From assembly GCF_014204715.1 (NCBI RefSeq), contig NZ_JACHLY010000001.1, forward strand, positions 4,300,501 to 4,364,500: a stretch of 64,000 nt of DNA. Direction: 5' to 3'. How positions within the stretch are numbered: position 1 is the first letter of the stretch; the number at the start of each line of letters is the position of its first letter. This DNA comes from Streptomonospora salina (GTDB taxonomy: Bacteria > Actinomycetota > Actinomycetes > Streptosporangiales > Streptosporangiaceae). This document shows, piece by piece, positions 17,518-28,260 of the stretch. Position numbers and translations under genes: made by a program. The notes below the pieces were generated by a model, which did not search any database, was not told where the DNA came from, and was given only the letters and a program-made list of their open reading frames with translations.

Positions 17518-19781
17518 TCAGCGTTTCCAGAACGCCCACCACCGCGGTCGCCGGTGAACGCGGTCGCGGTTTCTCCGCGCGACGGCGAGGCCGTGGCGGT
17601 CATCAGTGGCCTGAAATCCCCGAATGGCGCGGTCGAACGCTTCGATGGCCTCCTCGAAGCGTCGCACCTTTAGGAGGGCGCTGCCGAGGTTGTTCCAGGC
17701 GTCGGCTTCGCGGTGGGTGTCGCCGGTTTCTTGGTCGAGGGTGCGGGCGTGGGTGTGGGCGTCGATGGCTTCCTCGAAGCGGCGCACGTCGGTAGCACAA
17801 CGCCGAGGTTGTTCCAGGCTGTGGCTTCGCGGTGGGTGTCGCCGGTGTGCTGGAAGGTGTTGCGGGCGTGGGTGTACGCGTTGATGGCGGCGTCGAAGCG
17901 GCGCACCTGGCGGAGGGCGAGGCCGAGGTTGTTCCAGGCGCCGGCTTCGCTGTGGGGGTCGCCGATGTCTTGGTAGTAGGAGAGGGCGTGGGTGTGGGCG
18001 TCGATGGCCTCGTCGAAGCGGCGGACTTCTTGGAGGGCGGTGCCGAGGTTGTTCCAGGCGCTGGCTTCGCGGTGGGTGTCGCCGACCTCTTGGTGGAGGG
18101 TGCGTGCGTGGGTGTGGGCGTTGATGGCGTCGTCGAAGCGGCGCACCTGGCGGAGGGCGGTGCCGAGGTTGGTCCAGGCCATGGCTTGGCCGTGGGTGTC
18201 GCCGATGTCTTGGTGGAGGGTGCGTGCGTGGGTGTGGGCGTCGATGGCCTCGTCGAAGCGGCGCGTCTCCCGTAGCGCGAGGCCGAGACTGTTCCATGCG
18301 GCCGCTTCGTTTTGGGTGTCGCCGGAGGCGTGTGCAACCTCTTGGGCGATGCGGCTGATCTGCTCCCATTCGGTGAACCGGCGCCGATGCTCCAGGTATC
18401 TGGCCAGGTTGAGGGGCAGGTGGACGGCTGCGCGGGTGTGGCCGGTGGCCTGGGCGGTGCGTACCGCCTCGATCAGGGTGGCGTGTTCCTCGTCCAGCCA
18501 GGCCATGGCCTCCTGCCGGTCGTCGAACGCGTCGGGTACCCCCTGGCCCGGCAGCGCCCGCAGGTGATCGTCGGCCGCATCGACCGTGTCGGTGTAGGCA
18601 TCCAGCAGCCGGGTCAGGGCCGGCTCGCGGTCGGCAGGCGGGTCGGGATGGTTCCGGGCGTAGTCGGCGGCCAGATCGTGCATGGCCCACCGGTCGGGCG
18701 CGGGCCGGGTGAGCAGGCGGGCCGTGGCCAGTTCCTCCAGCACCTCTGCGGCCTCCTCGAACTCCAGTCCGGTGAGCACGGCTACGGCCGCGGTGGAGGT
18801 ACTGGGACCCGGGGCCGATCCCAGCAGCAGGAACACCCGCGCCTGGGTGGTCTCCAGGGTGGCGAGGGAGGTGTCGAAGACGGTGCGCACCGCCCGGTCG
18901 CGGTCGCTCAGTTCCCTCAGGAGGGAGGAGGCGGATTCCAGGCGCTGAACCAGCCGGCCGGGGGCCAGATGGGGGCTGCGTTTGAGGTGGGCGGCGGTGA
19001 CCTCCAGCGCCAGCGGCAGGTGTCCGCAGCACCGCGCCAACCGCTCCAGACCCGCCTCATCATGAGAGCGGGGGTCGTCGGGGGTATGGGTGGAGAGTTC
19101 GGCCGCCAGCAGGGCGAGGGCGTCGGGTTCGGCGAGGACGTCGAGGTCGAGGTGGTGGGCGCCGGCGAGTTCGGCCAGCCCGGTGCGGGCGGTGGCCACC
19201 AGCCGGTGGCCACCGGGCCCGGGCAGCAGGGGGCGGACCTGGGCGGGGTCGCGGGCGTTGTCGGCCACCACCAGCACGGGCCGTGCGTGGGGGTCGGTGC
19301 GGGAGAGCTCCTGCAGGGCGGAGCGGTAGGCGGCGGCGCGTTCCTGGAGCCCGAGGGGGATGTCGTCGGGGCGGGTGCCCAGGGCCCGCAGCAGGGTGTC
19401 CAGGGCCGCTTCGGCGGTGACGGGTGGGGTGTGGGGGGTGTAGCCGTGCAGGTCGATCCACAGGTGGGCGCAGAACCAGTCGTGCTCGGCGGCGGTGGCG
19501 GCGGCGTGGGCGGCCAGGGCGGTTTTGCCGATGCCGCCCATTCCGGCCAGGGCCGAGACCACCACCGCTTGCGAGTCCCGTCGGGGGTCGAGCCGGTGGA
19601 CGAGGGCGGTGAGTTCGCGGGTGCGGCCGGTGAAGCGGGGCGGCGGGGGCGGTGCGGCGAACAGGGCGGTCGGGGAGGTCGGACCCTGATGGTGGTGGGT
19701 GTGTTGGGTTCCGATGACGTCGCGGCCGGCGCTGACGCCGGTCTGCGCGAGGCGGTCACCGTCGGGGGTGGGGGGTGTCAT
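17518..19781 (-). CDS. STAND NTPase (NB-ARC) with TPR repeats, frameshifted near the 3' end
   Basis: The ATPase core has Walker A GMGGIGKT (residues 80-87), Walker B region VLVVADNARD, and an MHD-type motif in WAMHDLAADYAR, followed by 40-residue TPR repeats. Such proteins are signal-sensing oligomerising ATPases, as in AfsR-like regulators and bacterial immune proteins. The frame open from 19781 runs to a stop at 17670. Within the repeat at about 17702-17820 one base is missing (119 instead of 120 bases), and the homologous TPR sequence continues in another frame to 17518, ending RRPRWWAFWKR. Either the gene is damaged or the base is a sequencing error. It overlaps the small membrane gene by ATGA. 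Confidence 0.85.
17665..18310 (-). repeat. Tandem 120-bp repeats encoding 40-residue TPR units
   Basis: Units recur every 120 bases; for instance TGGTGGAGGGTGCGTGCGTG is found at 18091 and again at 18211. The core protein unit contains AWNNLGTAL, VRRFDEAIDAHTHA and GDTHREA. The unit near 17702 is 119 bases long, which causes the frameshift. Confidence 0.9.
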
Positions 19782-20137
19782 TCGCGGTCCTGTTTTCCGA
19801 TCACGTCGCCGTCATCGGAGTGGATGTCGCGTTGGCGGATGCGGTCGCCGCCTCCTTCGGTGCCGCGGCCTTGCTTGCCGATGACGTTGCGCTTGGTGCG
19901 GATCCTGGTCTGGTCGATCGCGTCGCCGGCCCCGTTCCCGGGGCTCGAAGAGTCGTCAGGTGCGGGGGTGCGGGTGCGTGTGAGGAGGCCGCCGGCCAGG
20001 GACAGGGCGCCGATGACGGCGGCGACCCAGCTCGCGTATTCCATGCCGTGCTGCCATACGGCCAGCGCGACCGCACCGACGACGAGTAGGGCGCCGACCG
20101 TGCACAGGCTTCGCCAGATCCACACCATGGCCGTCAT
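19778..20137 (-). CDS. Small membrane protein coupled to the STAND NTPase
   Basis: A 119-residue protein with two membrane spans (SLCTVGALLVVGAVALAVW and YASWVAAVIGALSLAGGLL) and a charged cytoplasmic tail. The tail has two similar pieces, TKRNVIGKQ and DDGDVIGKQ, and the STAND protein N-terminus has AGRDVIGTQ. The genes overlap by four bases. I infer that the tail anchors or senses for the NTPase at the membrane. The protein matches no family I can name. Confidence 0.75.
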   Translation of the reverse strand: MTAMVWIWRSLCTVGALLVVGAVALAVWQHGMEYASWVAAVIGALSLAGGLLTRTRTPAPDDSSSPGNGAGDAIDQTRIRTKRNVIGKQGRGTEGGGDRIRQRDIHSDDGDVIGKQDRE

Positions 20138-20610
20138 TATCGCCGGGATCGCGCGTTCGAATCAGCGTGTTGTCACCGATCCGAGGTGACCGGAACAGGA
20201 CACCGGGTCGGGAGGGCCGGGATTCGGGCGCGGTTTCTGGGGAGGTCCCGCGTTCGCGTCCGGGGGAGGTCGGGAGTCCGGTGCCCGGGCCGATCGGGTC
20301 CCGGACGGGCGGGGGCGTGGCGGCCCTGTGCGGCCCTGTTCGGCCCGGTGGCGGGTTTGGTCGGGGCCGCTGGTGTTTGGGGCGCTGTCCGGCGGGCGGG
20401 GGCGGTGTGTGGGGCGTGTGGCGGGTTGCCGTCGCGCCCCGGTCGGGCTGGCGGTCGAGGCCAAGGTGCGGTAGGGCCTGGTCCGCTAATCCGATGGGGC
20501 TCTTCGAGCGGGGTCCCAGCTGGGGAGCGAGCACGGAGCGAGCGCGGAAGACAAACCGGACGAATCGACGGCCATCCGAGAGCCATGCAGGCCGTTGACC
20601 TGGTAAAATA
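20138..20610. other. Non-coding stretch before tRNA-Arg
   Basis: GC-rich sequence without a supported gene. No attachment-site duplication of the tRNA 3' end was found. Confidence 0.4.
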
Positions 20611-20686
20611 TGGTGCACCTGGCAGGATTCGAACCTGCGGCCGTCGGATTAGAAGTCCGATGCTCTTTCCACTGAGCTACAGGTGC
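20611..20686 (-). tRNA. tRNA-Arg (anticodon UCU), CCA encoded
   Basis: The gene folds as a standard cloverleaf: acceptor GCACCTG with CAGGTGC, D arm GCTC-GAGC, anticodon stem TCGGA-TCCGA with loop CTTCTAA (anticodon TCT), T arm GCAGG-TTCGAAT-CCTGC, discriminator A and encoded CCA at 20613-20611. It reads the AGA codon, rare in GC-rich genomes. Confidence 0.95.
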
Positions 20687-21309
20687 TTGGTTCAATTGTG
20701 GCGTGGACTCACCGTTTGTAACGACATCGTGACCTGCGTGTTGGTGAGGTGTGTCGCTCTGCGGCCCTGCGTCCTGCTGTGGCCGGCCGGGCGCCGCGGG
20801 TGCCGCGGATGGCGGGTGGGCGAGGTGGCGGGTAGTGCTGGCGTCGGTGCGGTGAGATTCTAGGGTATTTGGAAGATGTCACCCATCGCCGGGCAAAACA
20901 ATAACAACTACGGACATTCGTAGTTACGTCTCGTTAGCACGCGGCTCCCACCAAATCGGTCTCTACCGGCCTCGTGGAACACGTTACCCGTGATTAACCG
21001 CAGGTGGCGTGCCCGGTAGTGGTGTTTTGCCAACTCGGTGCGGCGGTCGCCGGCGGCGCGGTGTAATGCGTGTCACCAGGTCAGCGGCTAGAAGCACCAC
21101 CAGCTTCCGGTCGTTGCGAGGAAGGCGAGCAGCGCGAGGGCCGTCATTGTGCCCCTCCTCTCCGGTGCCGGTGTCCGGCGGCTTCCTGTGGTGGGGCGAA
21201 TGCTCAGTTCAATTACATTAAGTGATCATTGTGCACGTATAGTTACTGTGCGCGCGGGTGTCGCGGGGGCGTGTGGGGCGCTGCCCTGGCGCGCACTACC
21301 GTTGGCCGA
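20687..21309. other. Intergenic region with an AT-rich palindrome and a cobD promoter candidate
   Basis: No gene is supported. AACTACG-N6-CGTAGTT lies at 20906-20925 in an unusually AT-rich patch. A -10-like TATAGT is at 21238-21243, 67 bases before cobD. No cobalamin riboswitch box was recognised. Confidence 0.4.
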
Positions 21310-22374
21310 GTGAAGAACCTGGATCGAGAGTCGGCCTGGCCGATCGCTGCGGGGCTGTTGTCGGGTGCGGCGCTGGACCGTGTGCTGCCCGACCCCCGGC
21401 GCGGGCATCCGGTAGCCCTCTACGGCCGGACCGCTGCGCGTCTGGAGCAGCGGGTATACGAGCCTTCCCGCGCGCGGGGAGCCGCGTTCGTCCTGCTTGC
21501 CGTCGCTCCCGTGGTCGCGGGCGGCGCGCTCGCGCAGGCCCGCACCTCCGGTGCGGGCCGCGCGGTGCTGACCGGTGCGGCTACGTGGGCGGTCGTGGGC
21601 GGGGCGATGCTCGCCCGCGAAGCCGAAGGTGTCGCCGACGCCCTGGAGGCCGGAGACGTGCCCGGTGCGCGGCGCCGCCTGCCCGGCTTGTGCGGGCGCG
21701 ACCCCGAGTCGCTGGACGGGAAGGGCATCGCCCGCGCTACGGCGGAGTCGGTCGCCGAGAACACCGCAGACGCGGTGGTGGCCCCGTTGCTGTGGGGCGG
21801 GCTGCTGGGGGTGCCCGGCCTGGTCGGCTACCGTGCCGCCAACACGCTGGACGCCATGGTGGGCCACCCGTCGGCGCGGTATGAGCGTTTCGGCTGGGCG
21901 GCCGCCCGGCTCGACGATGTGGCCAATTGGGCGCCGGCGCGGCTGACCGCGGCGTTGGCCTGCGCGGCGGCGCCGGTCGTCGGCGGCTCGCCGTCCCGGG
22001 CGTTGCGGGTGCGGGTCCGGGACGGGGCGCGCCATCCCAGCCCCAACGCCGGGCACTGCGAAGCGGCGTTCGCCGGAGCGCTGGATGTGCGGCTGGGGGG
22101 AAGGAACGTGTACGGCTCCCGCGGTGAGGACCGTCCGGAACTGGGCGAGGGGCCCCACCCCGGGGTCGTCGACATTCGGCGCGCGGTGCGGCTGGCGCGT
22201 GTCGTCAACGCTGCCGCCGCCGGCGTCGCTGCGGCGGTGGCGTTGGCCGTGGGCCGCTCCCGCACGGTCGGTGGGGCCGCGCCGGCCGGCACGCCGCGGT
22301 CGGCTCCGCGCGGGCGGTGCGCAGGTGCCGCAGTCCGGGCCCTGGCCGGGCCGCGTGCGGGGAGGGTGTCGTGA
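21310..22374 (+). CDS. cobD: Adenosylcobinamide-phosphate synthase CobD/CbiB
   Basis: A 354-residue membrane protein of late cobalamin synthesis. It joins adenosylcobyric acid to the aminopropanol side chain. Family signatures are visible: [13 protein letters not shown] near the start, [30 protein letters not shown], and [17 protein letters not shown]; there are several hydrophobic spans. The GTG start at 21310 gives the family length. It overlaps cobQ, the preceding pathway step, which supports one operon. Confidence 0.93.
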   Translation: MKNLDRESAWPIAAGLLSGAALDRVLPDPRRGHPVALYGRTAARLEQRVYEPSRARGAAFVLLAVAPVVAGGALAQARTSGAGRAVLTGAATWAVVGGAMLAREAEGVADALEAGDVPGARRRLPGLCGRDPESLDGKGIARATAESVAENTADAVVAPLLWGGLLGVPGLVGYRAANTLDAMVGHPSARYERFGWAAARLDDVANWAPARLTAALACAAAPVVGGSPSRALRVRVRDGARHPSPNAGHCEAAFAGALDVRLGGRNVYGSRGEDRPELGEGPHPGVVDIRRAVRLARVVNAAAAGVAAAVALAVGRSRTVGGAAPAGTPRSAPRGRCAGAAVRALAGPRAGRVS

Positions 22375-23906
22375 TGCGCCGGGGGCCCGCAGGATCTCCC
22401 GCTCTGCTGGTGGCCGGAACCACCTCCGATGCCGGCAAGAGCGTCCTCGTCACCGGAATCTGCCGCTGGCTCGCCCGCCAGGGCTTCAAGGTGGCCCCGT
22501 TCAAGGCGCAGAACATGTCGCTGAACTCGGTGGTGACCGCCGACGGCGCCGAGATCGGCCGTGCGCAGGCCGCCCAGGCCGCGGCTGCGGGCGTGGAACC
22601 CACCGCCGCGATGAACCCGGTGCTGCTCAAACCCGGCAGCGACCGCCGCAGCCAGGTCGTGGTCCGCGGCCGTCCCGTCGGCGAGGCCGACGCGCTGGGC
22701 TACCGCGATTTCAAGGACCGGTTGCGCACGGTCGCCGCTGAAAGCCTCGCGGAGCTGCGGGCGGAGTACGACGCCGTCATCTGCGAGGGCGCGGGCAGTC
22801 CGGCCGAGATCAACCTGCGCCCCGGCGACATCGCCAACATGGGGCTGGCGCGTGCGGCCGACCTTCCGGTGCTGGTCGTCGGCGACATCGACCGCGGCGG
22901 TGTCTTCGCGGCGATGCACGGCACGCTGGCGCTGCTGGAGCCGGCCGACCAGGCGCTGATTGCGGGATTCGTCGTCAACAAGTTCCGCGGCGCCCCCGAA
23001 CTGCTGGAGCCGGGCTTGGACATGCTGCGCCGCGTCACCGGCCGACCCGTGCACGGCGTGCTGCCGTGGCTGGAGGGACGGGCGATCGACGTGGAGGATT
23101 CGTTGGCGCTGACCGCCGAGCGCACCCCGGCCCGTGCCCCGGTGCAGGGGCGCACGCTGCGTGTCGCCGTCGTGCACACGCCGCGGATCAGCAACTTCAC
23201 CGATATCGACGCTCTGGCCGTGGAACCCGGGGTCGACCTTCGTTTCGTCTCGTCCCCGCAGGAGATGGGCGACGCCGACCTGGTGGTCCTTCCCGGAACT
23301 CGCGCCACGGTCGCCGACTTGGCGTGGATGCGTGAGCGCGGGCTGGACACCGCGGTGGCGGAGCGTGCCGAACAGGGGCGCCCGGTGCTGGGGATCTGCG
23401 GCGGGTACCAGATGCTGGCGCGCCGCATCCACGACGAGGTCGAGTCGCGGGCCGGGGCGGTACCCGGGCTGGGGCTGCTGCCCACCGCCGTCGCCTTCGC
23501 CGCGGAGAAGACGCTGGGCCGTCCGGTGGGTTCGGCCTACGGGCATCCGGTCGAGGGTTACGAGATCCACCACGGCCACAGCGTGCTCGACGACGGGGCC
23601 GCGGGTGACGCCGAGCCGTTCCTGGACGGTTGGCGGCGGGGTGCGGTGTGGGGCACGACGTGGCACGGTGCGCTGGAGAACGACGCGTTCCGCCGGGCGT
23701 TCCTCGCCGACGCCGCACGCTGGGCCGGCCGGGATTTCGCGCCCGCCCCCGACACCGATTTCGCCGCCGAACGCAAAGCCCGGATGGACGCGCTGGGGGA
23801 CCTGGTGGAACGGCATATGGACACCGGTGCCCTGCTGCGGCTGCTTGAGGAGGGTCCTCCCGGCGGAATGCCGGTGATACCGCCTGCGGGGGTGCCGGAC
23901 GTGTGA
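22374..23906 (+). CDS. cobQ: Cobyric acid synthase CobQ
   Basis: A 510-residue glutamine-dependent amidase that amidates four carboxyl groups of adenosylcobyrinic a,c-diamide. The N-terminal ATPase domain has the P-loop GTTSDAGKS and [10 protein letters not shown]; the C-terminal glutaminase domain has the nucleophile Cys342 in GICGGYQML and the His of YEIHHGHS. The ATG at 22374 is preceded by GGAGG; a GTG three bases earlier is equally possible. Confidence 0.95.
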   Translation: MRRGPAGSPALLVAGTTSDAGKSVLVTGICRWLARQGFKVAPFKAQNMSLNSVVTADGAEIGRAQAAQAAAAGVEPTAAMNPVLLKPGSDRRSQVVVRGRPVGEADALGYRDFKDRLRTVAAESLAELRAEYDAVICEGAGSPAEINLRPGDIANMGLARAADLPVLVVGDIDRGGVFAAMHGTLALLEPADQALIAGFVVNKFRGAPELLEPGLDMLRRVTGRPVHGVLPWLEGRAIDVEDSLALTAERTPARAPVQGRTLRVAVVHTPRISNFTDIDALAVEPGVDLRFVSSPQEMGDADLVVLPGTRATVADLAWMRERGLDTAVAERAEQGRPVLGICGGYQMLARRIHDEVESRAGAVPGLGLLPTAVAFAAEKTLGRPVGSAYGHPVEGYEIHHGHSVLDDGAAGDAEPFLDGWRRGAVWGTTWHGALENDAFRRAFLADAARWAGRDFAPAPDTDFAAERKARMDALGDLVERHMDTGALLRLLEEGPPGGMPVIPPAGVPDV

Positions 23907-23918
23907 CCGCGAGGCAGT

Positions 23919-23950
23919 CGGCCCGGTCGCGTGCGCCGGTGACCGGGCCG
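23919..23950 (+). terminator. Hairpin after cobQ
   Basis: CGGCCCGGTC (23919-23928) pairs perfectly with 23941-23950 around a 12-base loop, 13 bases after the cobQ stop. Confidence 0.7.
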
Positions 23951-24139
23951 GTCGTGTGGCGCTGCGGTTGTGGACGGCGCCTGCAGCCTGATGCTGCGGC
24001 GGGTTAGCTTGGAGGGGAAGTAGAAGCGGCCAGGTGTCATGGGCGCGCCGGGTGTACCGGCGGTTCCCATCGCGGAGGCGGCCGCGGGCCGCGCAGGGCG
24101 CGGCCGAGTCCGCTTTCGCCCATGACCTGGGAGGTTCAG

Positions 24140-24649
24140 GTGAACACCGCTACGATTCCGTCCCGCTCTGCCGCTTCGGAGAGCGTGGACGCCCCCGCAC
24201 CCGGCAGCACCGGTTCCGGCGACGACGGCCCCGCCGCGCCGCCCCCGGCGCGGCGGGTCAGCCTTGCCCTCGACCCGGTGACCCACGAGGAGCTGCAGCG
24301 CGCCGCCGGCCACCGCGACGTGGCGTCTTACCTGTACGTGCTCGCCGGGCGCTACGCGCGCTGGAACGAGCTGCGGGAGTGGCTGGTGCAGTTGGAGACC
24401 GCCTACGGGCCCTTGCCGCCCGAGGCGCTGGAGCGCGTCCACCGCCGGATGCTGGGGTTGCCGCGTCGGAAGGACGGGGCGCGGTCGGTGTCGATCGGTT
24501 TCAGCGACGCCGAGTTCCGGGCGCTCAGCGATGCGGCCGGGGAGCGCCCGGTGGCCGACTATCTCCGCGAGCTGCTGGCCGATCTCGTGCGACCGGCGCA
24601 GGAGGGCGGCTGTGCTGAGGAGGGGAGCGCAGGAGAGCACGCCGGGTAG
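24140..24649 (+). CDS. Protein with two ribbon-helix-helix-like segments
   Basis: GTG 24140 lies five bases after GGGAGG and gives 169 residues. Two similar parts are visible: RVSLALDPVTHEELQRAAGH, then VASYLYVLAGRYA, and again SVSIGFSDAEFRALSDAAGE, then VADYLRELLADL. Each matches the strand-helix-helix order of CopG-type DNA-binding proteins, so the protein may be a fused pseudo-dimer. The N-terminal 35 residues are Ala/Pro/Ser-rich. The neighbourhood gives no target. Confidence 0.7.
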   Translation: MNTATIPSRSAASESVDAPAPGSTGSGDDGPAAPPPARRVSLALDPVTHEELQRAAGHRDVASYLYVLAGRYARWNELREWLVQLETAYGPLPPEALERVHRRMLGLPRRKDGARSVSIGFSDAEFRALSDAAGERPVADYLRELLADLVRPAQEGGCAEEGSAGEHAG

Positions 24650-24657
24650 CGGGTTGC

Positions 24658-24699
24658 GCGGCGGTCGTCCGGCGCTTCCGGGCGTCGGACGACCGCCGC
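24658..24699 (+). terminator. 14-bp perfect hairpin terminator
   Basis: 24658-24671 pairs perfectly with 24686-24699 around a 14-base loop, followed by CCTCTTT. The following 280 bases hold no supported gene. Confidence 0.75.
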
Positions 24700-24980
24700 G
24701 ATCCTCTTTCCGCCGGCGGGGCGGCGGCCACCGTCGCCGAGCTGCACGTCGTCCTGCGCTGCCGGAGCGGCGATCCCCGCCGTGGCGCCGTCTGCCCGCA
24801 CGGCGGCGTGCCCCTGGCAGGTAGAGGGCTCCGCCTTCGCGGTGATGCCGGACACGGTGCCGGGCTCGTGCCCGGCATTTCCGCGATGGGTGCGCTCGGC
24901 GCCGTTCCGGTGGCGCGCATCGGGCCGCCGCTTACACGCCCGAAGCAGCGGGGTGTGCGTGCGGCGCCACCCGTTTACGG

Positions 24981-25020
24981 CTGATTGGTCGATCAGTTAG
25001 TCTGCTGATTATGCGATCAG
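24981..25020 (+). promoter_or_regulatory. Double palindromic operator of the TetR regulator
   Basis: Two copies of CTGATT-N4-GATCAG lie at 24981-24996 and 25005-25020, 24 bases apart. The second covers the start codon of the tetR gene at 25011. The arrangement suits binding of two TetR dimers and autoregulation of the exporter operon. Confidence 0.8.
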
Positions 25021-25667
25021 CTTCGACGGAGGATCTCACCGCCCGGGCACGGATCCGGGACGCCGCCATCGCCCTCTTCGCCGAGCACGGCATGGGGGGG
25101 ACCAGCATGAAGCGGGTCGCCGCCGAGGCCGGAGTCTCGCAGGCCCTGGTCTCCCACCACTTCGGTTCCAAGGAGGGCCTGCGGACGGCCTGCGACGAGC
25201 ACGTGGCCGCGGTCATCGAGGAAGGCAAGCACGAGGCCATGAGCAAGGGGCCCGACTTGGACATCCTGTCGGCGCTACGCGACCAGTCGGGCACCATGCC
25301 GCTCCTGCGCTACCTGGCCAGGATGCTGATCGAAGGCTCGCCCCAGGTCGACAGCCTGGTCGACGGGATCGTCGGCGCCACCGCCGCGTCGATGGAGGAA
25401 GGCGAGCGGGCCGGCATCTTCCACTCCCTCGACCGGCCCCAGGACGTCAACGCCGTTCTCGTGCTGTGGTCGCTGGGCCTGCTCGTGCTGCACGGCCAGG
25501 CCGAACGCCTCCTCGGGCTGACCTTCGACGGGCCCGCCGAAGACAAGGTCCGCTACGCGCGGGCCGCCATGGAGGCGTTGCAGGGTCTCTTCACCGACAA
25601 CGCCTACGAGCAGATCAACCGGGAGTTCGCTCCGCGCGAGGACGAGGAAGAAGGCAGTGATGACTGA
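25011..25667 (+). CDS. TetR/AcrR-family regulator
   Basis: A 218-residue repressor with the TetR helix-turn-helix at residues 12-58: [40 protein letters not shown] and [13 protein letters not shown]. The C-terminal ligand domain is helical. It overlaps the ABC ATPase gene, and the double palindrome at its start makes it the probable repressor of the operon, released by the transported compound. Confidence 0.92.
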   Translation: MRSASTEDLTARARIRDAAIALFAEHGMGGTSMKRVAAEAGVSQALVSHHFGSKEGLRTACDEHVAAVIEEGKHEAMSKGPDLDILSALRDQSGTMPLLRYLARMLIEGSPQVDSLVDGIVGATAASMEEGERAGIFHSLDRPQDVNAVLVLWSLGLLVLHGQAERLLGLTFDGPAEDKVRYARAAMEALQGLFTDNAYEQINREFAPREDEEEGSDD

Positions 25668-26592
25668 ACGGTCCCCCGTGATCGACATCCGCGGGCTGGG
25701 CAAGTCGTTCGGGTCCGTTGCGGCCCTGGACGGGCTGGACCTCAGCGTGGCCGAGGGGGAGGTGCACGGCTTCCTCGGGCCCAACGGGGCGGGCAAGACC
25801 ACCACGCTGCGGGTGCTGCTGGGGCTGCTGCGCGCCGACTCCGGGCGCGCGCGGATGCTGGGCGGCGATCCGTGGTCGGAGGCGGTTCCCCTGCATCGCA
25901 GGCTGGCCTTCGTCCCCGGAGACGTGGAGCTGTGGCCCAACCTCACCGGCGGCGAGGCGATCGACCTGTTCGCCCGCCTGCGCGGGCGCTTCGACCGCAC
26001 GCGCCGCGACGAGCTCTGCGAGCGCTTCGACCTGGACCCGACGAAGAAGGGACGCACCTATTCGAAGGGCAACCGGCAGAAGGTCGCGCTGATCTCGGCG
26101 CTGGCCTCCGACGTCGAGCTGCTGCTGCTCGACGAGCCCACCGCGGGGCTGGACCCGCTGATGGAGGCGGTGTTCCAGGAGTGCATCCGCGAGGAGAAGG
26201 ACGCGGGCCGCACGGTCCTGCTGTCCAGCCACATCCTCGCCCAGGTGGAGGCGCTGGCCGACCGGATCTCCATCGTCCGCAGCGGAACGGTCGTCGAGAC
26301 CGGCACCCTGACCGAGCTGCGCCACCTCACCCGCACCACCGTGGTGGCCGAGACCGCCGAATCGCCCGAGGCTCTGGCCGGACTCGCGGGCGTGCACGGC
26401 CTGGAGCACCGCGACGGCCAGATCCGCTTCGAGGTCGACGGCGAGCACGTCGACGAGGCCGTGCGGGCGCTGGCTCCGCTCGGCGTGCGCTCGCTGGCCG
26501 CCCACCCGCCGACGCTCGAACAGCTGCTGCTGCGCCACTACGGCGACGAGCGGCACGGCGGCGGCGCGAAACCCGCGGAGGTGGCGAAGTGA
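25660..26592 (+). CDS. ABC transporter ATP-binding protein (drug-exporter type)
   Basis: A 310-residue ATPase with Walker [11 protein letters not shown]-loop region [11 protein letters not shown], signature YSKGNRQK (a variant of LSGGQ typical of this exporter subfamily), Walker [13 protein letters not shown], and the switch His in LLSSHIL. The C-terminal DrrA-like extension is present. ATG 25660 and GTG 25657 are both possible. It overlaps the permease gene by GTGA. Confidence 0.93.
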   Translation: MTERSPVIDIRGLGKSFGSVAALDGLDLSVAEGEVHGFLGPNGAGKTTTLRVLLGLLRADSGRARMLGGDPWSEAVPLHRRLAFVPGDVELWPNLTGGEAIDLFARLRGRFDRTRRDELCERFDLDPTKKGRTYSKGNRQKVALISALASDVELLLLDEPTAGLDPLMEAVFQECIREEKDAGRTVLLSSHILAQVEALADRISIVRSGTVVETGTLTELRHLTRTTVVAETAESPEALAGLAGVHGLEHRDGQIRFEVDGEHVDEAVRALAPLGVRSLAAHPPTLEQLLLRHYGDERHGGGAKPAEVAK

Positions 26593-28244
26593 CCGCCGCC
26601 GCGTCCGCGCCGCGCACGGCGCCCGCACCGGACCCGCGCAGCGGCGGGCACGGGTTCGTCGGTACCTGGACGCTGACCCGCTTCCTGCTGCGCCGCGACC
26701 GGGTCCGGATCCCGGGCTGGGCCGTCGGCTTCGCCGTGTTCGTGGGCTATCTGGTGGCTGCGCTGCCCACCGTCTACGGCGGCGAGACCGAGCTTCAGGC
26801 CGTCTCGCAGCTGTTCCGGGACCCCGTCGGCCGGCTCATGGTGGGCCCCGGCTACGGGCTCGGCGACCCCACCCTGGAGCGGTTCGTGGCCAACGGGTAC
26901 GGGCTGTACTTCCTGGCCTTGGCCGCGCTCATGAACATCCTGCTCGTGAGCCGGCACACGCGGAGCGAGGAGCAGCACGGCCGGGCGGAGCTGGTGCGCG
27001 CCAACGTGGTCGGGAGGTACGCGTCCCTGACTGCGGCGCTGGCCGTCGCCGTGGTCACCGACGCCGCGATCGCTGCCGCGGTCTTCGTGGCGATGGCGGG
27101 CGTGGGCGGCTACGCCGCCGCGGGCTCGGTGCTGTTCTCCGTCGGCGTGGGCGTGACCGGATTCGCGTTCGCCGGGGTCGCCGCGGTCACCGTGCAGTTG
27201 ACGGAGTACTCCCGTGCGGCGTCGGGAATGGCGGGCGCTGTGCTGGGAGCCGCATTCGTGGTGCGCTCGGGCGGCGACATGGCCCGGCAGGAAGGCTCGC
27301 TGCTGTCGTGGTTCTCGCCGCTGGCCTGGGGGCAGCAGACCGCGCCGTTCGTGCTCGACCGCTGGTGGCCGCTGCTGCTGCCGCTCGCCGCCGCCGCGGT
27401 CGGTATCGCGGCGGGCTACGGCCTGCTGATGCGTCGCGACCTGGGCGCGGGCCTGTTGGCCGTGCGGGCGGGCCGCTCCCGGGCCCCGGCCTGGCTGGGT
27501 ACCCCGTGGGGGTTGGCTCTGCGCCTGCAGCGCAGCTCCATCGCCTGGTGGGCCGTCGGGATGGGCGTCGCCGCGCTCGCCTTCGGCTCCTACGCCGACA
27601 CGCTGCTGCAGGCCGCCGACGACCTGCCCGCGGTGTTCGTCGATCTGTTCGGCGGTGCCGACCAGATGCTGGCCGGCTACCTCGCCTACATGGCCGAGTT
27701 CATGGCGCTCCTCGCCGGCGCCTACGTGATCCTGGCCGTGCAGGGCCTGCGCGGCGAGGAGACCAAGGGCCGCGGCGAGCCGGTGCTGGCGACCCCGGTG
27801 AGCCGCTGGGCGTGGCTGGGCAGCAGCCTGGCCGTCACCGCCGCCGGTGCGGTGGTGCTGATGGCGGTCGCCGGCGCGGCCACCGGTCTGGGCGCCGCCG
27901 CGGTCACCGGCGACTCCGACCGCATCGGCGACCTGGTCCTGGCCCACCTGAACCAGGTGCCGCCGGTGCTGGTGGTGCTGGGGGCCGCGGCGCTGCTGTT
28001 CGGTGCGCTGCCGCGCGCGGTCCCGGCGGCCTGGGTCGTCGTCGGCTACGGGCTGGTGGTCGGTACCTTCGGGGCGTTGATGGATCTGCCCGACGCGGCC
28101 TTCGGCGTTTCGCCGTTCCACCACTCGGCGTCGATGCCGCTGGAGGAGTTCGCGGCCGGACCCGCCGTCGCCCTACTGGCGCTGGCCGCCGTGCTCGCCG
28201 CGCTCGGCCTGGCCGCCTTCCGCCGGCGGGCGGTCAACGTCTGA
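26589..28244 (+). CDS. ABC transporter permease, double-length
   Basis: A 551-residue membrane protein with about 12 predicted spans in two halves; each half is like a six-span ABC-2 permease (first half about residues 30-290, second half about 310-545). Full-length fused permeases of this type, paired with one DrrA-like ATPase and a TetR gene, export lipophilic or antibiotic compounds in actinomycetes. The substrate is unknown. The GTG start overlaps the ATPase stop. Confidence 0.9.
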   Translation: MTAAASAPRTAPAPDPRSGGHGFVGTWTLTRFLLRRDRVRIPGWAVGFAVFVGYLVAALPTVYGGETELQAVSQLFRDPVGRLMVGPGYGLGDPTLERFVANGYGLYFLALAALMNILLVSRHTRSEEQHGRAELVRANVVGRYASLTAALAVAVVTDAAIAAAVFVAMAGVGGYAAAGSVLFSVGVGVTGFAFAGVAAVTVQLTEYSRAASGMAGAVLGAAFVVRSGGDMARQEGSLLSWFSPLAWGQQTAPFVLDRWWPLLLPLAAAAVGIAAGYGLLMRRDLGAGLLAVRAGRSRAPAWLGTPWGLALRLQRSSIAWWAVGMGVAALAFGSYADTLLQAADDLPAVFVDLFGGADQMLAGYLAYMAEFMALLAGAYVILAVQGLRGEETKGRGEPVLATPVSRWAWLGSSLAVTAAGAVVLMAVAGAATGLGAAAVTGDSDRIGDLVLAHLNQVPPVLVVLGAAALLFGALPRAVPAAWVVVGYGLVVGTFGALMDLPDAAFGVSPFHHSASMPLEEFAAGPAVALLALAAVLAALGLAAFRRRAVNV

Positions 28245-28260
28245 CCCGCAAGTGTCGCGG

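Noticed and set aside
20611-20686. tRNA-Arg as the attachment site for the 15.9 kb integrase
   Set aside because: The tRNA is complete, over 3 kb from the integrase, and no second copy of its 3' end was seen.
20486-20695. Short minus-strand frame over the tRNA
   Set aside because: Classical false frame from a tRNA gene (contains the APVAQWKEHRTSN-type translation).
20687-21309. Possible cobalamin riboswitch upstream of cobD
   Set aside because: No B12-box-like sequence or matching stems could be recognised.
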